Source of the DNA: Lepas anatifera
Taxonomy: Eukaryota; Arthropoda; Thecostraca; Lepadidae
Direction of reading: 5' to 3'
Assembly: GCA_034440635.1 (NCBI GenBank)
Contig: JAOTON010000940.1
Span: 496,001 to 560,000 of the forward strand
Length of the DNA: 64,000 bases
The notes under the pieces are model-generated. The model had not been told where the DNA came from. It made no database searches and was given only the letters and a program-made list of their open reading frames with translations. The stretch's first letter is position 1; each line of letters begins with the position of its first letter. This document shows, one piece after another, positions 1 to 9,644 of the stretch. Made by a program: the position numbers and the translations under genes.

Positions 1-48
1 GAGTGGAACGAGGGCTATGTCAGAGATTTGTTGGAAAATATTCCGGTT

Positions 49-420
49 AAAGGGAGTGTCCCACTTTTATAACGTGTTTTGAACTGAGATAGCAGTTTTG
101 TAGAGCGTGTTAAGAAATCACTTTTGGCATATTTAGTTTTACTCAAAGCTCTCTGTATAAAATTTCCGCACACTTTTTTCAAGATAAAGGGGCTTATTGG
201 CTTATTTCAAACCCTAAAGGAATACCTTCGATATGGTTGCAACAATCTGATTGGTCCTCAGGCCTGAGCCCGGCCCACTAGCGGAAAATGTCATGCTAAC
301 GAGTGAGCCAGCTTGCGATATGCCCGTTTGAAGGTGCGACAAAGCTGGCGCAACACATTCGTTTCATTCGCCCACAAAACGTATACCTAATTAGCCAAGA
401 CTTTCTAATTTCTTCTTTGA
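49..420. mobile_element. MITE-like fragment related to the 54248-54699 element
   Basis: A TTAA is followed by AGGGAGTGTCCCAC and then by a stretch (AACGTG, then ACTGAGATAGC) that matches the start of the well-delimited TTAA element at 54248. The right end was not located and the similarity fades after about 150 bases, so the end coordinate is a guess. Confidence 0.35.
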
Positions 421-760
421 AAAGAAGGTGCGTTCCTACTCACGTTTTATTCTATTGATGCTTATAGTTTTATCAGCTTGACATGTCTGCAGGTTGTAGT
501 GAGATGCTGAAATTTTTTGGGGACCAAGATCTGATTAGATTAAAGTTAATATCACATGTGGTCCTGCTTATTATGCTGCTTTTTGTATGATTTTGTCTTG
601 CTTGCTCTTCCTCTATCTGCTTCTTGCTCCTCATTTCTGCTGTCTTACTATCATATTAAAAAAGAAAGCATTAAATTGATGATGATGATGAACTGAATAT
701 TTATTTACCTAAGCATGATTAATTATTATTAAGAATTATTATTTTCAAGCATCACACCAT
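421..760. other. AT-rich intergenic stretch, no gene seen
   Basis: No credible ORF. It includes a short GAT microsatellite near 677-690, of the type often found at LINE 3' ends, but no LINE coding sequence is seen beside it. Confidence 0.4.
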
Positions 761-764
761 GTGA

Positions 765-1440
765 CATGAGCTCGTTTAATCTTGTCATGTTCATTTCGTT
801 CTCGTATTGCTCTTTTTTGCTTTTTCTTGCTGCTCTTGTGCTGTTGCATTTAACTCGAACATTTTTTTATCCTTTTTTGTTTGCTTTATCCGTACTTAGT
901 GTCATCTTTGCTCTCATTTCGCCTGGTTCTTGGTGTCGTCTTTGCTTTCGTTTCTCCTGGTTATGTTCTTCTTCCTGTTTTTGCGCTTTTGGGTTCCAGC
1001 TAGCTGCTTTTGTTTTTGCTTCATTAATTGTCACTATTATTTGTTCTTATCCTGCACAATGTATGTGAACCTGGGTGTTTTATTCGTTTGTGACCAATAT
1101 AAACAGCATATGTGGGCCACCAACTTCAAACTGATTTATAATTATAACTTGTTAGTTTTTCTTTTGGTCATTTTATTTGTTTTTTTAAGGCGTGTTTTGG
1201 ATTATCTGTCTGCTCATTTTGTTTTGTATTGCTTCTCTTTTTGGCTTTTCTGTGTGGTTTTTGTGTTATTTCTACTGACCAGCATTATTATGATTTGTCC
1301 TTATCTCATAACATACTAATTTCACAACATACTCACCTGCCTCACTTGCACTGTACTGTATGACTATTGCTTGCCTTTCTCATGTTTCTTATCTGCTGTT
1401 CATGTCCTTTGCCTCTCTTCACCTGTTTATATGGAAAAAT
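765..1440 (+). repeat. T-rich dispersed repeat with an inverted copy at 45145-45830
   Basis: The sequence matches 45145-45830 read on the other strand, for example the segment around the shared words CACCTGTTTATATGG and CTCATGTTTCTTATCTGCT. The two copies have diverged clearly. The open frames here encode strings of F, L, S and C caused by T-richness and are not conserved as protein between the copies. I treat it as a non-coding repeat of unknown class. Confidence 0.6.
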
Positions 1441-3485
1441 GAAATTAAAAGCTCTCCTTTTCATAATAATTTAATGGTCATCTCTGGGTACAGTATTCTT
1501 TCTTGGTTTGGGGAGGGGAATTTCTGGAATCTCATTAAAATGAGGGTTCTAAAAACACAATTCAAATGTAGTTGAACTGGACATTGGGCACAATAAATTT
1601 GTATGTATTTGATGATGCAGTCCATCTCAATTCAAAACCATGTTATCTAAGTTCTAAACCCATAAAGAAGGAATAAGATGTTGCACGATAGAAACACTAC
1701 AGAAAAGGAATCTCAACACATCCTAGCTATAAAATGAAGGTATATCCCCAGTATTGTTTAGTGCAGCAAAGATGATTGGATGGCATGATCTATCATGAAG
1801 ATCACATGCTAGGATATCAATATTTTTATAGCTGACTCGGGTTCAGGGCCCTGCAGCCAGGGGCACTGCAGCAGAATTTTCACCGGGGAATGGACCCGGG
1901 CTGGTGCTGACGGGGGAGGCGAATTTTGAGCATATTCTGTACCTGACAGCCTTTATGACCATTGGCCCAATTTTTTGGGGGGGATGTCCCCCTGGTTGGT
2001 CAACAGGGGGACACGTCCCCTGTCCCCCCCGCTTTCGGCACCCACGCCTGCAGCTTCCCTGAACAAGGAGCAAGTTGGCTCTCTGGAAACCCGTCCAACA
2101 GGAAATGTGTAGGCAAGGCCATATGACCCTGGCAGTTGGTTTGTCTATAAGCCCCAAAAATTATATCAATATTTGGATGTCTCACAAAGCTTGTAAATAT
2201 TTTGATATATGCATAAGATATTTTGATGAAGTGATTTCCAATGTTGATAGATTTTGGAGTGCTGAGGCAAGAAGCATGATTAAAAGTTGACAGGTATATT
2301 CTGGCCTGCCTCCCAAAATCCTGGATGTAAAATACCACTTGATGATTATACATTATATTATATTTTTGGGCCCATTGTGTATTTGGGCACAGTCCATCAG
2401 GATCAGGTAGGTCAAGCCAAATTATTATTCATAATGTGGGTAGACATGGAATATATGTCTGATTGCTCTAGCATGTCTCAGATTATTACTCCATATCAAA
2501 TGAAGGGCTGTGCCCAAATAGATAATCTCAATGGTATCTTATGTCCAGGATTCAGGGAGCAGTGTTTCCCTTTTAATAGTGTGTGCTTCTGTGGTCCACA
2601 TCTGAATACTTGACTTTCAAAAAGGCTCAGAAATATCCAAATTTAATAAAAAACAAATGAAGTTCAATAAAGTTTGGCCATTTTTATTTTGATCCCTCCA
2701 TGGGGCTTCTGTTTGCGCGTTTTTTATGTGGTATGTTGGGTTTAATTTCTCACTGGCATACTCTTATTGCAACTGGTAATGGTATACCAAGTTTACTCTA
2801 TCCTCATTTTTGGCAAAATTTGAAGATAAAGTAAGTTCTTATATAAAATATTGTGGTTTGCTTATTAACTTTTTTTTAAATTCCTTCAAAGGAAAAGAGA
2901 AAGAATGTTTGAGCAATCAGATCGCTTGGCCCCATCAAGTCCTATGTTAACAAATCTGGTCTGCAGAAAATTATTAATATTGTCAATTTTTTTCAAACAA
3001 AACTCCGCCATTCTATCATGAACCATATCCTGCCCAAGCCAGTGGCTACCAAATTTCCCTTATGGCACACCCATGGGGGAGAGGAGGGCAAGAAAAGCCA
3101 AACATTTTGATATCCCATTTGCTGCATTTATTTATTGCAAATTTTTACTCTTTCTTTCAGCTCCTAAAATCACAGGGGAGTCTAGGATCGTCAATCAGGG
3201 GGAAGGGGGCCCCTTCCTGGAGGGCGCCATCCGGACTAGGAGGGTACCACTTTTGACCGGCAAAACCTATCTGGGCAAGTTATATCGATGTGCGCCGATT
3301 TTCACCTTCTGGGGGGGTGGAGATAAGCGCATTTTAGGGGGCTGCCGTGACCATTTCAGGGGTGCTTAGGGTCGATCGTGGGGGCACTTTCCCCCTGTAT
3401 CTGCCTATGCCCAAGGTCAGGAATGAAAATGTAGCATTAAATATTAGAGATGTCAACTATGTACGTGCATCAAAACATTCTTTAA
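1441..3485. other. Non-coding stretch, no recognised gene
   Basis: Only short ORFs without recognisable domains. A G/C-run segment at about 1970-2030 can pair with itself (GGGGATGTCCCCC opposite GGGGGACACGTCCCC) and may be a small hairpin repeat. Nothing else supports a gene, RNA gene or delimited transposon. Confidence 0.4.
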
Positions 3486-4692
3486 CACCCGTATTGACGA
3501 GGTTAGATACCCACCCTCCTCGTTTTTTAATATAGAATAGAAACGGCGGCGCGTAGCGCTGTCGTACTTCGTATGCATTTTCTTTAGTAATATGTACAAC
3601 CTTATGCAAAATTCTTAGGTTGGGTCATCTCAGGTCAGGTCACCAGTGCAGGTCAAGTGACCTCACCTCAAAAACATTTTAAGATGCATAATTCAGGACA
3701 GTTTGAGCCTTTCTGATTGAAAGTCATACCACACAATGAGCTTACAGAGTTCCACGAAATATATTCCGATATTTCTTATATTGATAACCTAAGGTCAGGT
3801 ACCACCGCCGTGGCGCAGTTGGTTAAGGTGCCTCTGTCCAGTGTGGGAGGTCCTTTGATCAATTTGATCAAAGCTGACCTCTAGCAGACTTTTCCTCGAC
3901 CGCCTCCTACCCAGGAAATGGCAGTACACTGGGTAGTGCCCGCCTTGACTAGGGACTTCCGCTGACCAACCAGCGCCCTTGTTATTGGGAGCACGGGCTT
4001 GATCTGCCTTTAAATAGATCCACCGGTCCGGTGGCACCGCCTGAGGGCACGGCCTCGCCGCGTGTCACCGGAGCAGTCCTCTGTTCCGCCGGGTCCGAGA
4101 AATCGGGATAGCTCCACTGTCGGGTACAGTGGGGCGTGTGACAGGGAGCGTGCGGACATGACTGTCCCGCAAGGGTGCCGATAGCGGAAGCCCCGCTGCC
4201 GTGTACATAGTGTGTGTCTGCTTGTGTGTAGTGCAAATGTGCAAAATGTTCCCGGGTTGGGAACGCAAAAATATTAAAAAAACCTAAGGTCAGGTACGAG
4301 CTATGACCTCTTCATTGGAAATATTTGGGGAGAAATGGTCTAGATTTAATAACCTAGTAATGGATGGTGGTAGAGCATTTATTTTAACGGCATTAGGTCT
4401 CCCTCATCTCTGCGGTTCTCAGAACATGCATTTTTCATAATTTGACCTTGACCTGACCTCAGGTCAGGTCAAATGCAACCTTAAATTTGATCAAGGAAGA
4501 TCATATTTTATACCATTCGATTTGGCTTGCTGTGAAGATTCTTTGGGTCTAAATTGTTTTTCTCCATACTTGCTAGTTCAGATGTAATGACTGATAACCT
4601 TCATGTACATGTTATCCCTATGGTGGCATTCCCTCACCTCTCGTGACCTTAAACGTGACCTGACAAAATTATTCAAATGTTTTCTATGCAGA
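3486..4692 (-). mobile_element. TTAA-type MITE copy (CACGCGCATTGACGGGGG family), minus orientation, interrupted by a SINE
   Basis: The left end follows TTAA (3482-3485) with CACCCGTATTGACGAGG, a degraded version of the family end, then the family's CGGCGGCGCG hairpin and many AGGTCA/TGACCT words in the order found, reversed, in the complete copy at 23283-24123. The body is interrupted by the SINE at 3803-4280. The other end is missing: at 4692 it runs into a family end in the opposite orientation. Non-autonomous; no transposase. Confidence 0.7.
3803..4280 (+). mobile_element. tRNA-derived SINE with 17-bp target-site duplication
   Basis: The element is bounded by identical 17-bp repeats AACCTAAGGTCAGGTAC at 3786-3802 and 4281-4297. 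It starts with a pol III A-box-like word TGGCGCAGTTGG near 3812 and ends in an A-rich tail (AAAAATATTAAAAAA). A clear B box was not found, so the tRNA origin of the head rests on the A box. The target-site sequence is part of the host MITE, which proves that the SINE came after the MITE. Confidence 0.75.
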
Positions 4693-4693
4693 A

Positions 4694-4856
4694 TGAACAC
4701 GTGCATTGACGGGGGATCTGAGCCACCTTCGCTTTGACAAAGGGCGGATACCCGCCCCCCACCCCTAAGATCTCGAGAACCACGCTAGATAGCGAAAATA
4801 GTCCCTCAGACCACGCTAGATAGTCCCCAATAGTCCCCCAAAAAACCACGCTAGAT
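4694..4856 (+). mobile_element. 5' end fragment of the TTAA-type MITE family with local reduplication
   Basis: Starts AACACGTGCATTGACGGGG, followed by the family's TCTGAGCCACCTTCGC and AAGATCTCGAGAACCACGCTAG words. The end contains short reiterations of CACGCTAGATAGTCC and of AGTCCCTCAGAC (4797-4808 and 4857-4868), directly abutting the truncated 5' LTR. It probably records the event that removed the start of the 5' LTR. Confidence 0.55.
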
Positions 4857-5288
4857 AGTCCCTCAGACAGTTGCAGATTGTGATGCATTGTAGTACTAGT
4901 TAGTAACATGCCGAGTTAGCCCAGAGCAGCTGAGACAGTTCAGTGGACAGATTAGACTAGAACAGTGAGATACCAGTATGTGTGTGTGCAAGGACAGCCA
5001 CAGATCAGCAGATGTGAGTACATACTGATGAGCTCAGCTCATAGTGAGGCAGACGCCCACAGTGCTGCAGAATATAATATGTTAGTAGAGCGATGAAGGA
5101 CTCGTAAGGTCAGGTACAGACAAGAGAGTGTTGGAGCTTTGGCTAAGTTGCATCACCTGTTCACAACGCCAGGTGCAAATAAATCAGCAATTTAGGAAAC
5201 AACGTATCTTCGTCGAAATACGATAAGAAGGCCTACCAGCTTGAAAACCATCATTCACAGCCATACCTAAGAGCACTTCTAGGTAACA
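4857..5288 (+). repeat. 5' LTR (3' part only) of the gypsy-like retroelement
   Basis: Matches 27425-27798 plus 40262-40317 and ends with ...GGTAACA, the canonical CA end. It holds a polyadenylation signal AATAAA at 5178-5183. The U3/promoter part present in the 3' LTR (26367 onward) is absent here, so this LTR is truncated at its start and abuts MITE sequence. Confidence 0.75.
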
Positions 5289-5296
5289 TAAAGATT

Positions 5297-5314
5297 TGGT
5301 GCCGTGCCCCGGAT
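5297..5314 (+). promoter_or_regulatory. Candidate primer-binding site
   Basis: TGGTGCCGTGCCCCGGAT lies 8 bases after the end of the LTR and starts with TGG, as expected for complementarity to a tRNA 3' CCA end. The tRNA species was not identified. The 8-base spacing is a little long, but the position between LTR and gag fits. Confidence 0.6.
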
Positions 5315-6267
5315 TGAATTACATTGGATCAAGTTACACTTCAAAAATTGCAAGTTTGGATCTTCATGACCAACTTCATGTTTTTCTGAACCACGTGACT
5401 TAGAAAACATCGTTGGACTTAGCCAGCTAGACTCAACTTGTCAACAGAGACCCAATTACCGTCTAATTCGCAAGATTCACCTCTACAAACACCTCTGGCA
5501 GGAAAAAAATTGTCTCTAAGTTCAAAAACGCCTACAAACGCCATCAACGTATTTTCTCAGTACCGCCCATACGACTCTGCCGCCGCTATTACGCAATCAT
5601 CCAGCGCTGCCGCGTGCCCCAGTGGTCACTCAACTTAATCAGAACAGCATTGCCGGCCGAGCCGTCGCCAAGGCCGCTGACTCACCCCAGCCGTTGCACT
5701 GCACCACTCACCCGCTACTATAGGTCTACATAGAAAAATAAGTGTCACCAAAATCCAACTTTAGTATATACAAACTATATATTTTTGGAATCCACACAGT
5801 CTCAGGAATACGTATATCTGGTTTTTAGAGCTCTACACGGGTTCTGAAAAATCTTCATCCAACTTAAGTCTATCACAACTTAATCTAGAACTTCAAGTTT
5901 TCTTTAAGATTCATCCACATCTCTACTATTTTGCCCATTCTTCGAGTTATCAGCCGACGTCTCCACTTCAAAAGTCGTCTACCTTCACTTCAGAAAATAG
6001 TTTTTCAACGGTTCAGTAGTTTTCAACGCTCTGAGCGGTTTTTCAACGGTTCCAGCAGTTTTGCAACGCTACCAGACATTTTTCAACGCTACTAGAAATT
6101 TCTCGACGTTTCGAAAAATTTCTCGACACAGCTCTTCATCGCCACCTGTGCTTCATACAGCAACCAGCGCTTCAAAACTCACAAGTAAGGTGCTTCCTTG
6201 CCCTCTCCTTAAAAACTGTTGGATTTTCGTTTGCTAATTGTACTTGTGTTAAAAATTGTTTAACAAT
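5315..6267 (+). other. Retroelement 5' leader with short degenerate tandem repeats
   Basis: Untranslated leader between the primer-binding site and gag. Around 5998-6125 a degenerate unit of about 25-30 bases containing TTTTCAACG or TTTCTCGACG recurs at least five times. A 66-codon frame at 5438-5638 is rich in S, T, P and A and has no recognisable domain; I do not call it a gene. Confidence 0.5.
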
Positions 6268-7356
6268 ATGGCTACTGTTGTTGGGCACACTTTGATTGAT
6301 ACTATGCGAGACATTTCGATGGAGATCCGAGTTCAAGGTCTAACACAACATGTAAGATCATTTTCGGGAGAGAGCTCGAACAAATTTCATGATTTGGCTA
6401 GGGATATGGATTCAATCGCCTGCACCGCTGATGACAAGCGGATGGTAATTTTGGCAACCCGAACACTAAGTGGACACGCAGGAAAATTCGCCTGCAGATT
6501 GCTCACTGAAAATCCAAATCTCAGATCGCTGAAACTGAGAAAAGAATTGAGGGACATATATAGCGATCTGAAAGATCCATACTGCGCCCGTGAGAAGCTA
6601 CAAAAAGTCAGGCAAAAGAAAGGCGAACTCATGCAAAATTTTGCCAAACGTCTCCAGGACGTTGCCAGTGAAGTTTTCGACAATCCCAATAGTGCCGATT
6701 CTCAGAGAACGTTGGTGGAAGTCTTTCAGAAGGGTGTAAATGATGACCGACTGGCACGGGCATTGATCAGAAAGAAGTTCACTTCACTGCAGGAAGCTGT
6801 CAAATTCGCGAGTGACGAACAGCGGACAGATCGAACCTTTGAGCTCTGCAGAGGTAAACTGGATGTAGAGGAACCAATGGAAATAGATTTAGTTCGCAAT
6901 GACGCCCAAGCTGAGAGGATCGACAGGCTAGAAAAGTGTCTCTCGGATGTCGGCTCAAAAATCGACAAGCTAGCTAAAACAGTAGGCAAAAATCATAGAG
7001 CTAGACCTCTCAGTCCACCTCAAAGTCACAGTCAAGCCCCACCTCGACGCCCATACCAGGGACCACCTCAAAATCAATGTCATTTTCAGGCGCCCCCACC
7101 AAACAATCGCCAGTTTCAACGCCAGCCTCAGCCCAACCAATGGCAAAGGCGACCGCAAAATCAGCCCCATAGGACTCAGTTTCAGAGTCAACAGACTGCT
7201 CCGCCTTGTGTAGGATCAAATGAGCCGCCCCGCAGGTATCAATGGACCCATGATGGTCACCCAATTTGTGCATTTTGTGAGAAGGCCGGACATACCCAGA
7301 GAGTATGTAGAGCAAAGCAAGCCTCATTCCTTGGCCCTCAACAGCCGGAAAACTGA
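6268..7356 (+). CDS. gag: Gag-like polyprotein of a Ty3/gypsy-type retroelement
   Basis: Structural protein expected to package retroelement RNA. About 362 residues from the ATG at 6268, chosen because the frame upstream opens only with a non-ATG codon. An N-terminal helical capsid-like region (retrotrans_gag type) is followed at about residues 240-320 by a Q/P-rich linker full of P, Q and F. The C-terminus carries one CCHC zinc knuckle, CAFCEKAGHTQRVC. The frame ends at a single UGA (7354-7356), after which the same frame continues into the protease. The frame is otherwise open, in contrast to the ruined pol and env. Confidence 0.85.
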   Translation: MATVVGHTLIDTMRDISMEIRVQGLTQHVRSFSGESSNKFHDLARDMDSIACTADDKRMVILATRTLSGHAGKFACRLLTENPNLRSLKLRKELRDIYSDLKDPYCAREKLQKVRQKKGELMQNFAKRLQDVASEVFDNPNSADSQRTLVEVFQKGVNDDRLARALIRKKFTSLQEAVKFASDEQRTDRTFELCRGKLDVEEPMEIDLVRNDAQAERIDRLEKCLSDVGSKIDKLAKTVGKNHRARPLSPPQSHSQAPPRRPYQGPPQNQCHFQAPPPNNRQFQRQPQPNQWQRRPQNQPHRTQFQSQQTAPPCVGSNEPPRRYQWTHDGHPICAFCEKAGHTQRVCRAKQASFLGPQQPEN

Positions 7357-7721
7357 GTGGTCCATCTGTTGTCGGGACCGAACAGACGGAAAGCCCAGAT
7401 CCCAATGGTCCTAGGGATAACATCGCCAGGATTTTCATTAAACGTGACCCCAATGTGTTGGATTTACCTTGGAAATCGTAAAGCGTACACTCTTGTAGAC
7501 ACATGTGCTGATATTTCGATCGTGTTGCAGGAATTCTTTGACAAAATCTCATCCAAACACGTTTCGGACTTCCCCAAAAATTTTGCCCTTCTTGAATCTG
7601 TCACTGGGCACAAGCTCAAAAACTTTGGCACAGCGACCCTACCAGTTGAAGTTTCAAAATTCTGTCGCAAGTTCAAATTTCAAATCGTCAAAGGTCTAAA
7701 GCATGCTTGCATCTTAGGCAA
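7357..7721 (+). pseudogene. pol: Aspartic protease start (N-terminal part of pol), interrupted
   Basis: Same reading frame as gag, separated only by the UGA. It holds the aspartic-protease strand with LVDTCADISIV (about 7489-7521); the family consensus has DTGA or DSGA, so the glycine after the active Asp-Thr is replaced by cysteine here. The coding sequence stops being retroviral at 7721, exactly where the 11-kb insertion starts, and resumes in frame at 18792 after the target duplication. The few codons read past 7721 belong to the insert. Confidence 0.75.
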
Positions 7722-7754
7722 TAGCCTGGCCGGTTTTGCAAAAAGTTGTTCGAA

Positions 7755-9245
7755 TGTTTTGTCCCCATCTGTTTTTAGATGCATTTTGGTGTGCTGATTA
7801 CGAATATGCGGTCTAAAATTTAAAAATCGAAAAAATTTTGCCCGCGCCTGGCCGTTGAAAGTTTTCCTTTTTCCCGAAAATTGCACGTGTTTTAACTACT
7901 TGTCTAATTCAGCCAGGTAAAGACTAAAATTTTTCTATAGATTGAGAGAATGGACAATTCTGCATATTTGAGAAGAAAAATCACCGCTCTATCTGTTTCC
8001 AGTTTTCCGTAGTTTTACCGTAAAGTGGAAGATCTGTCATTAGTTCCAGAAAATGATCACAGATGGCGTTAGCGAACGCAGCTCTTGAGGAGGTGTTCAT
8101 GGGAGCTTTGAGCCATCGTAACCTAAATTGAAACACGTGACCCGGCCTAATGTATACCCGGAGGCCTTTCAAAGCAGTATTGGGTACAAATGGAGGTGGG
8201 GAGGGCTCAAGTCCCCCTCCCGCGCTCCTCAAAATGTTGAAGTGCTTACAGGTAATAGGTAAATGCATTTCATAGACGGAGACCATTTGAGGTTATGGCC
8301 TGATGGACCCAAGCACCCTCCAAAATGAAGTCCTGGAACTGCCACTACCACAAGGTTTTCGTAGAAAATGTGTTAATATTCATGTGAGAGCTTAATTTTC
8401 TATGGGTTAACACAAGTTTAATTAAAATTGTCTAAGAAATCAAGGAGCACAACAATAAGATAGGAAACAAAAATTGGCACACGCTGTAGTTATACACAAA
8501 ATTTCCGGACAAAAACTCCCGCAAAATAGCCACTGCAGTTGACGCGCAAGTAAACCCCAATAATTATGGAAAAACTACCTGTTCAGTATGTGATGTATGT
8601 GATGTATATTTCTCTCATTGACATTAGAAACAAATCAGGCCTCGTTCAGATACAAAATAGTAATATCTGTCGGTTTTCCCGGAGCCAAGTAAATAGAAAA
8701 ATATGCGAATGATTTAGGTCATATTCACGAATTTTCGAATGTTTATTTCGAGCTTCTAAACCATATTCATTTACGTAGTTCCCATTTTACGATGTGGCAC
8801 TCACGACACAGCATAGCCAATCACTGCCTAGTCACCAACGCATTGGGAACTCACAGTCAGGGCCTCGTGCTGCCAGCAGACCGTTGTCGCTGCCTGAAGG
8901 AACGCCTGTTCAGTGCGTGCCCGTCCTGCCGCCGGACTTCGGTGACGGCACACACCGCTTCAGTGGTTACCTTTGCCGCTCTCTCGGTGGACTGGGTGTG
9001 GTTGGGGACTTGCGTTTTGAGTGGTACAGTGATGCACTGCTCGAGAAAGCTGTCATTCATGTCTCGCACCAACGGTGGTTCGACGTCTTCACCGGCTTCA
9101 ATGGCTTTCGTGATGTCCACCAGCTCGGTGTATGTCTCCGCATTGAGGTTGATCCGAGGAACCCTCAGCTGTCGAAGATTCCTCAGCCTGAGGAATCCTC
9201 AGCCTGCTGTCGCTGCCGTCGTACACATCGGATGTGCTGCACTAC
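7755..9245 (+). repeat. Left arm of a fold-back (palindromic) element
   Basis: Reverse-complementary to 9645-11283: 7755 pairs with 11283 and 7981 with 11057, while nearer the centre 8857 pairs with 10033 because the right arm carries about 150 extra bases. The arm contains the C-terminal part of an uncharacterised ORF on the minus strand. The outer tip overlaps the last bases of the 39-bp TIR. Confidence 0.85.
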
Positions 9246-9602
9246 TGTCTGCCTGGTTTCGGGCTCATCATCCCCGAGCATGGCAAGAAGGATGACTTCA
9301 GCATGTGCCACGTGTGAGTTTCTCGCCACGCTGCTCTGGATGACTTCGAGGGGAGTCCCGCTGAAGTATTTCCTTTGAAGGCAGAGCTCCTTGCAGACGT
9401 GCTGTGGTGCGTATATCCCGTCCCACTTCTGCTTCACGTCGATGACCAGTGGCACATACACACAAACCACGCAGCGCGCCAGGGTGCAGGGCTCATCAGA
9501 GGGGTCCTTCACCGACATGTACACACGGAGTAGACGGCTTTGAGCCGTGTACCAGCGCGCCATACTGAGCTTGCCATGCTCCGTCTTCCACGCTTGTGGC
9601 AT
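8857..9602 (-). pseudogene. Uncharacterised protein, invertebrate repeat-associated family (two frames)
   Basis: Two consecutive minus-strand frames, 9602-9183 and 9120-8857, read as one protein with a frame break between them. The first has a coherent composition (PLVIDVKQKWDGIYAPQ, then VARNSHVAHAEVILLAML). The second contains VPNHTQSTERAAKVTTEAV, which resembles a C-terminal block (CHTQAVERxVKLVTEAS-like) that I recall from multicopy hypothetical proteins in arthropods and other invertebrates. Function unknown. The C-terminal half is duplicated in the right arm (9645-10033, plus strand). It is the only non-LINE coding candidate inside the 11-kb insert, so it could belong to the mobile element, but nothing identifies it as a transposase. 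Confidence 0.5.
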
Positions 9603-9644
9603 CTCTTGTCACTGATATGCGCACTGATTCCACGCCACAAGCGT
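9246..9644. other. Loop region of the fold-back element
   Basis: Single-copy centre between the palindrome arms; holds the N-terminal half of the minus-strand uncharacterised ORF. Near its right edge CACGCTTGTGGC (about 9589) faces GCCACAAGCGTG (about 9634), a small inner hairpin. Confidence 0.6.

Noticed and set aside
766..1319. Overlapping hydrophobic ORFs that look like membrane proteins
   Set aside because: They come from T-rich repeat sequence; two overlapping frames look equally hydrophobic and the inverse copy at 45145-45830 does not keep them.
5438..5638. Small ORF in the retroelement leader
   Set aside because: Short, low-complexity S/T/P/A composition, no domain, and no conservation that I can test.
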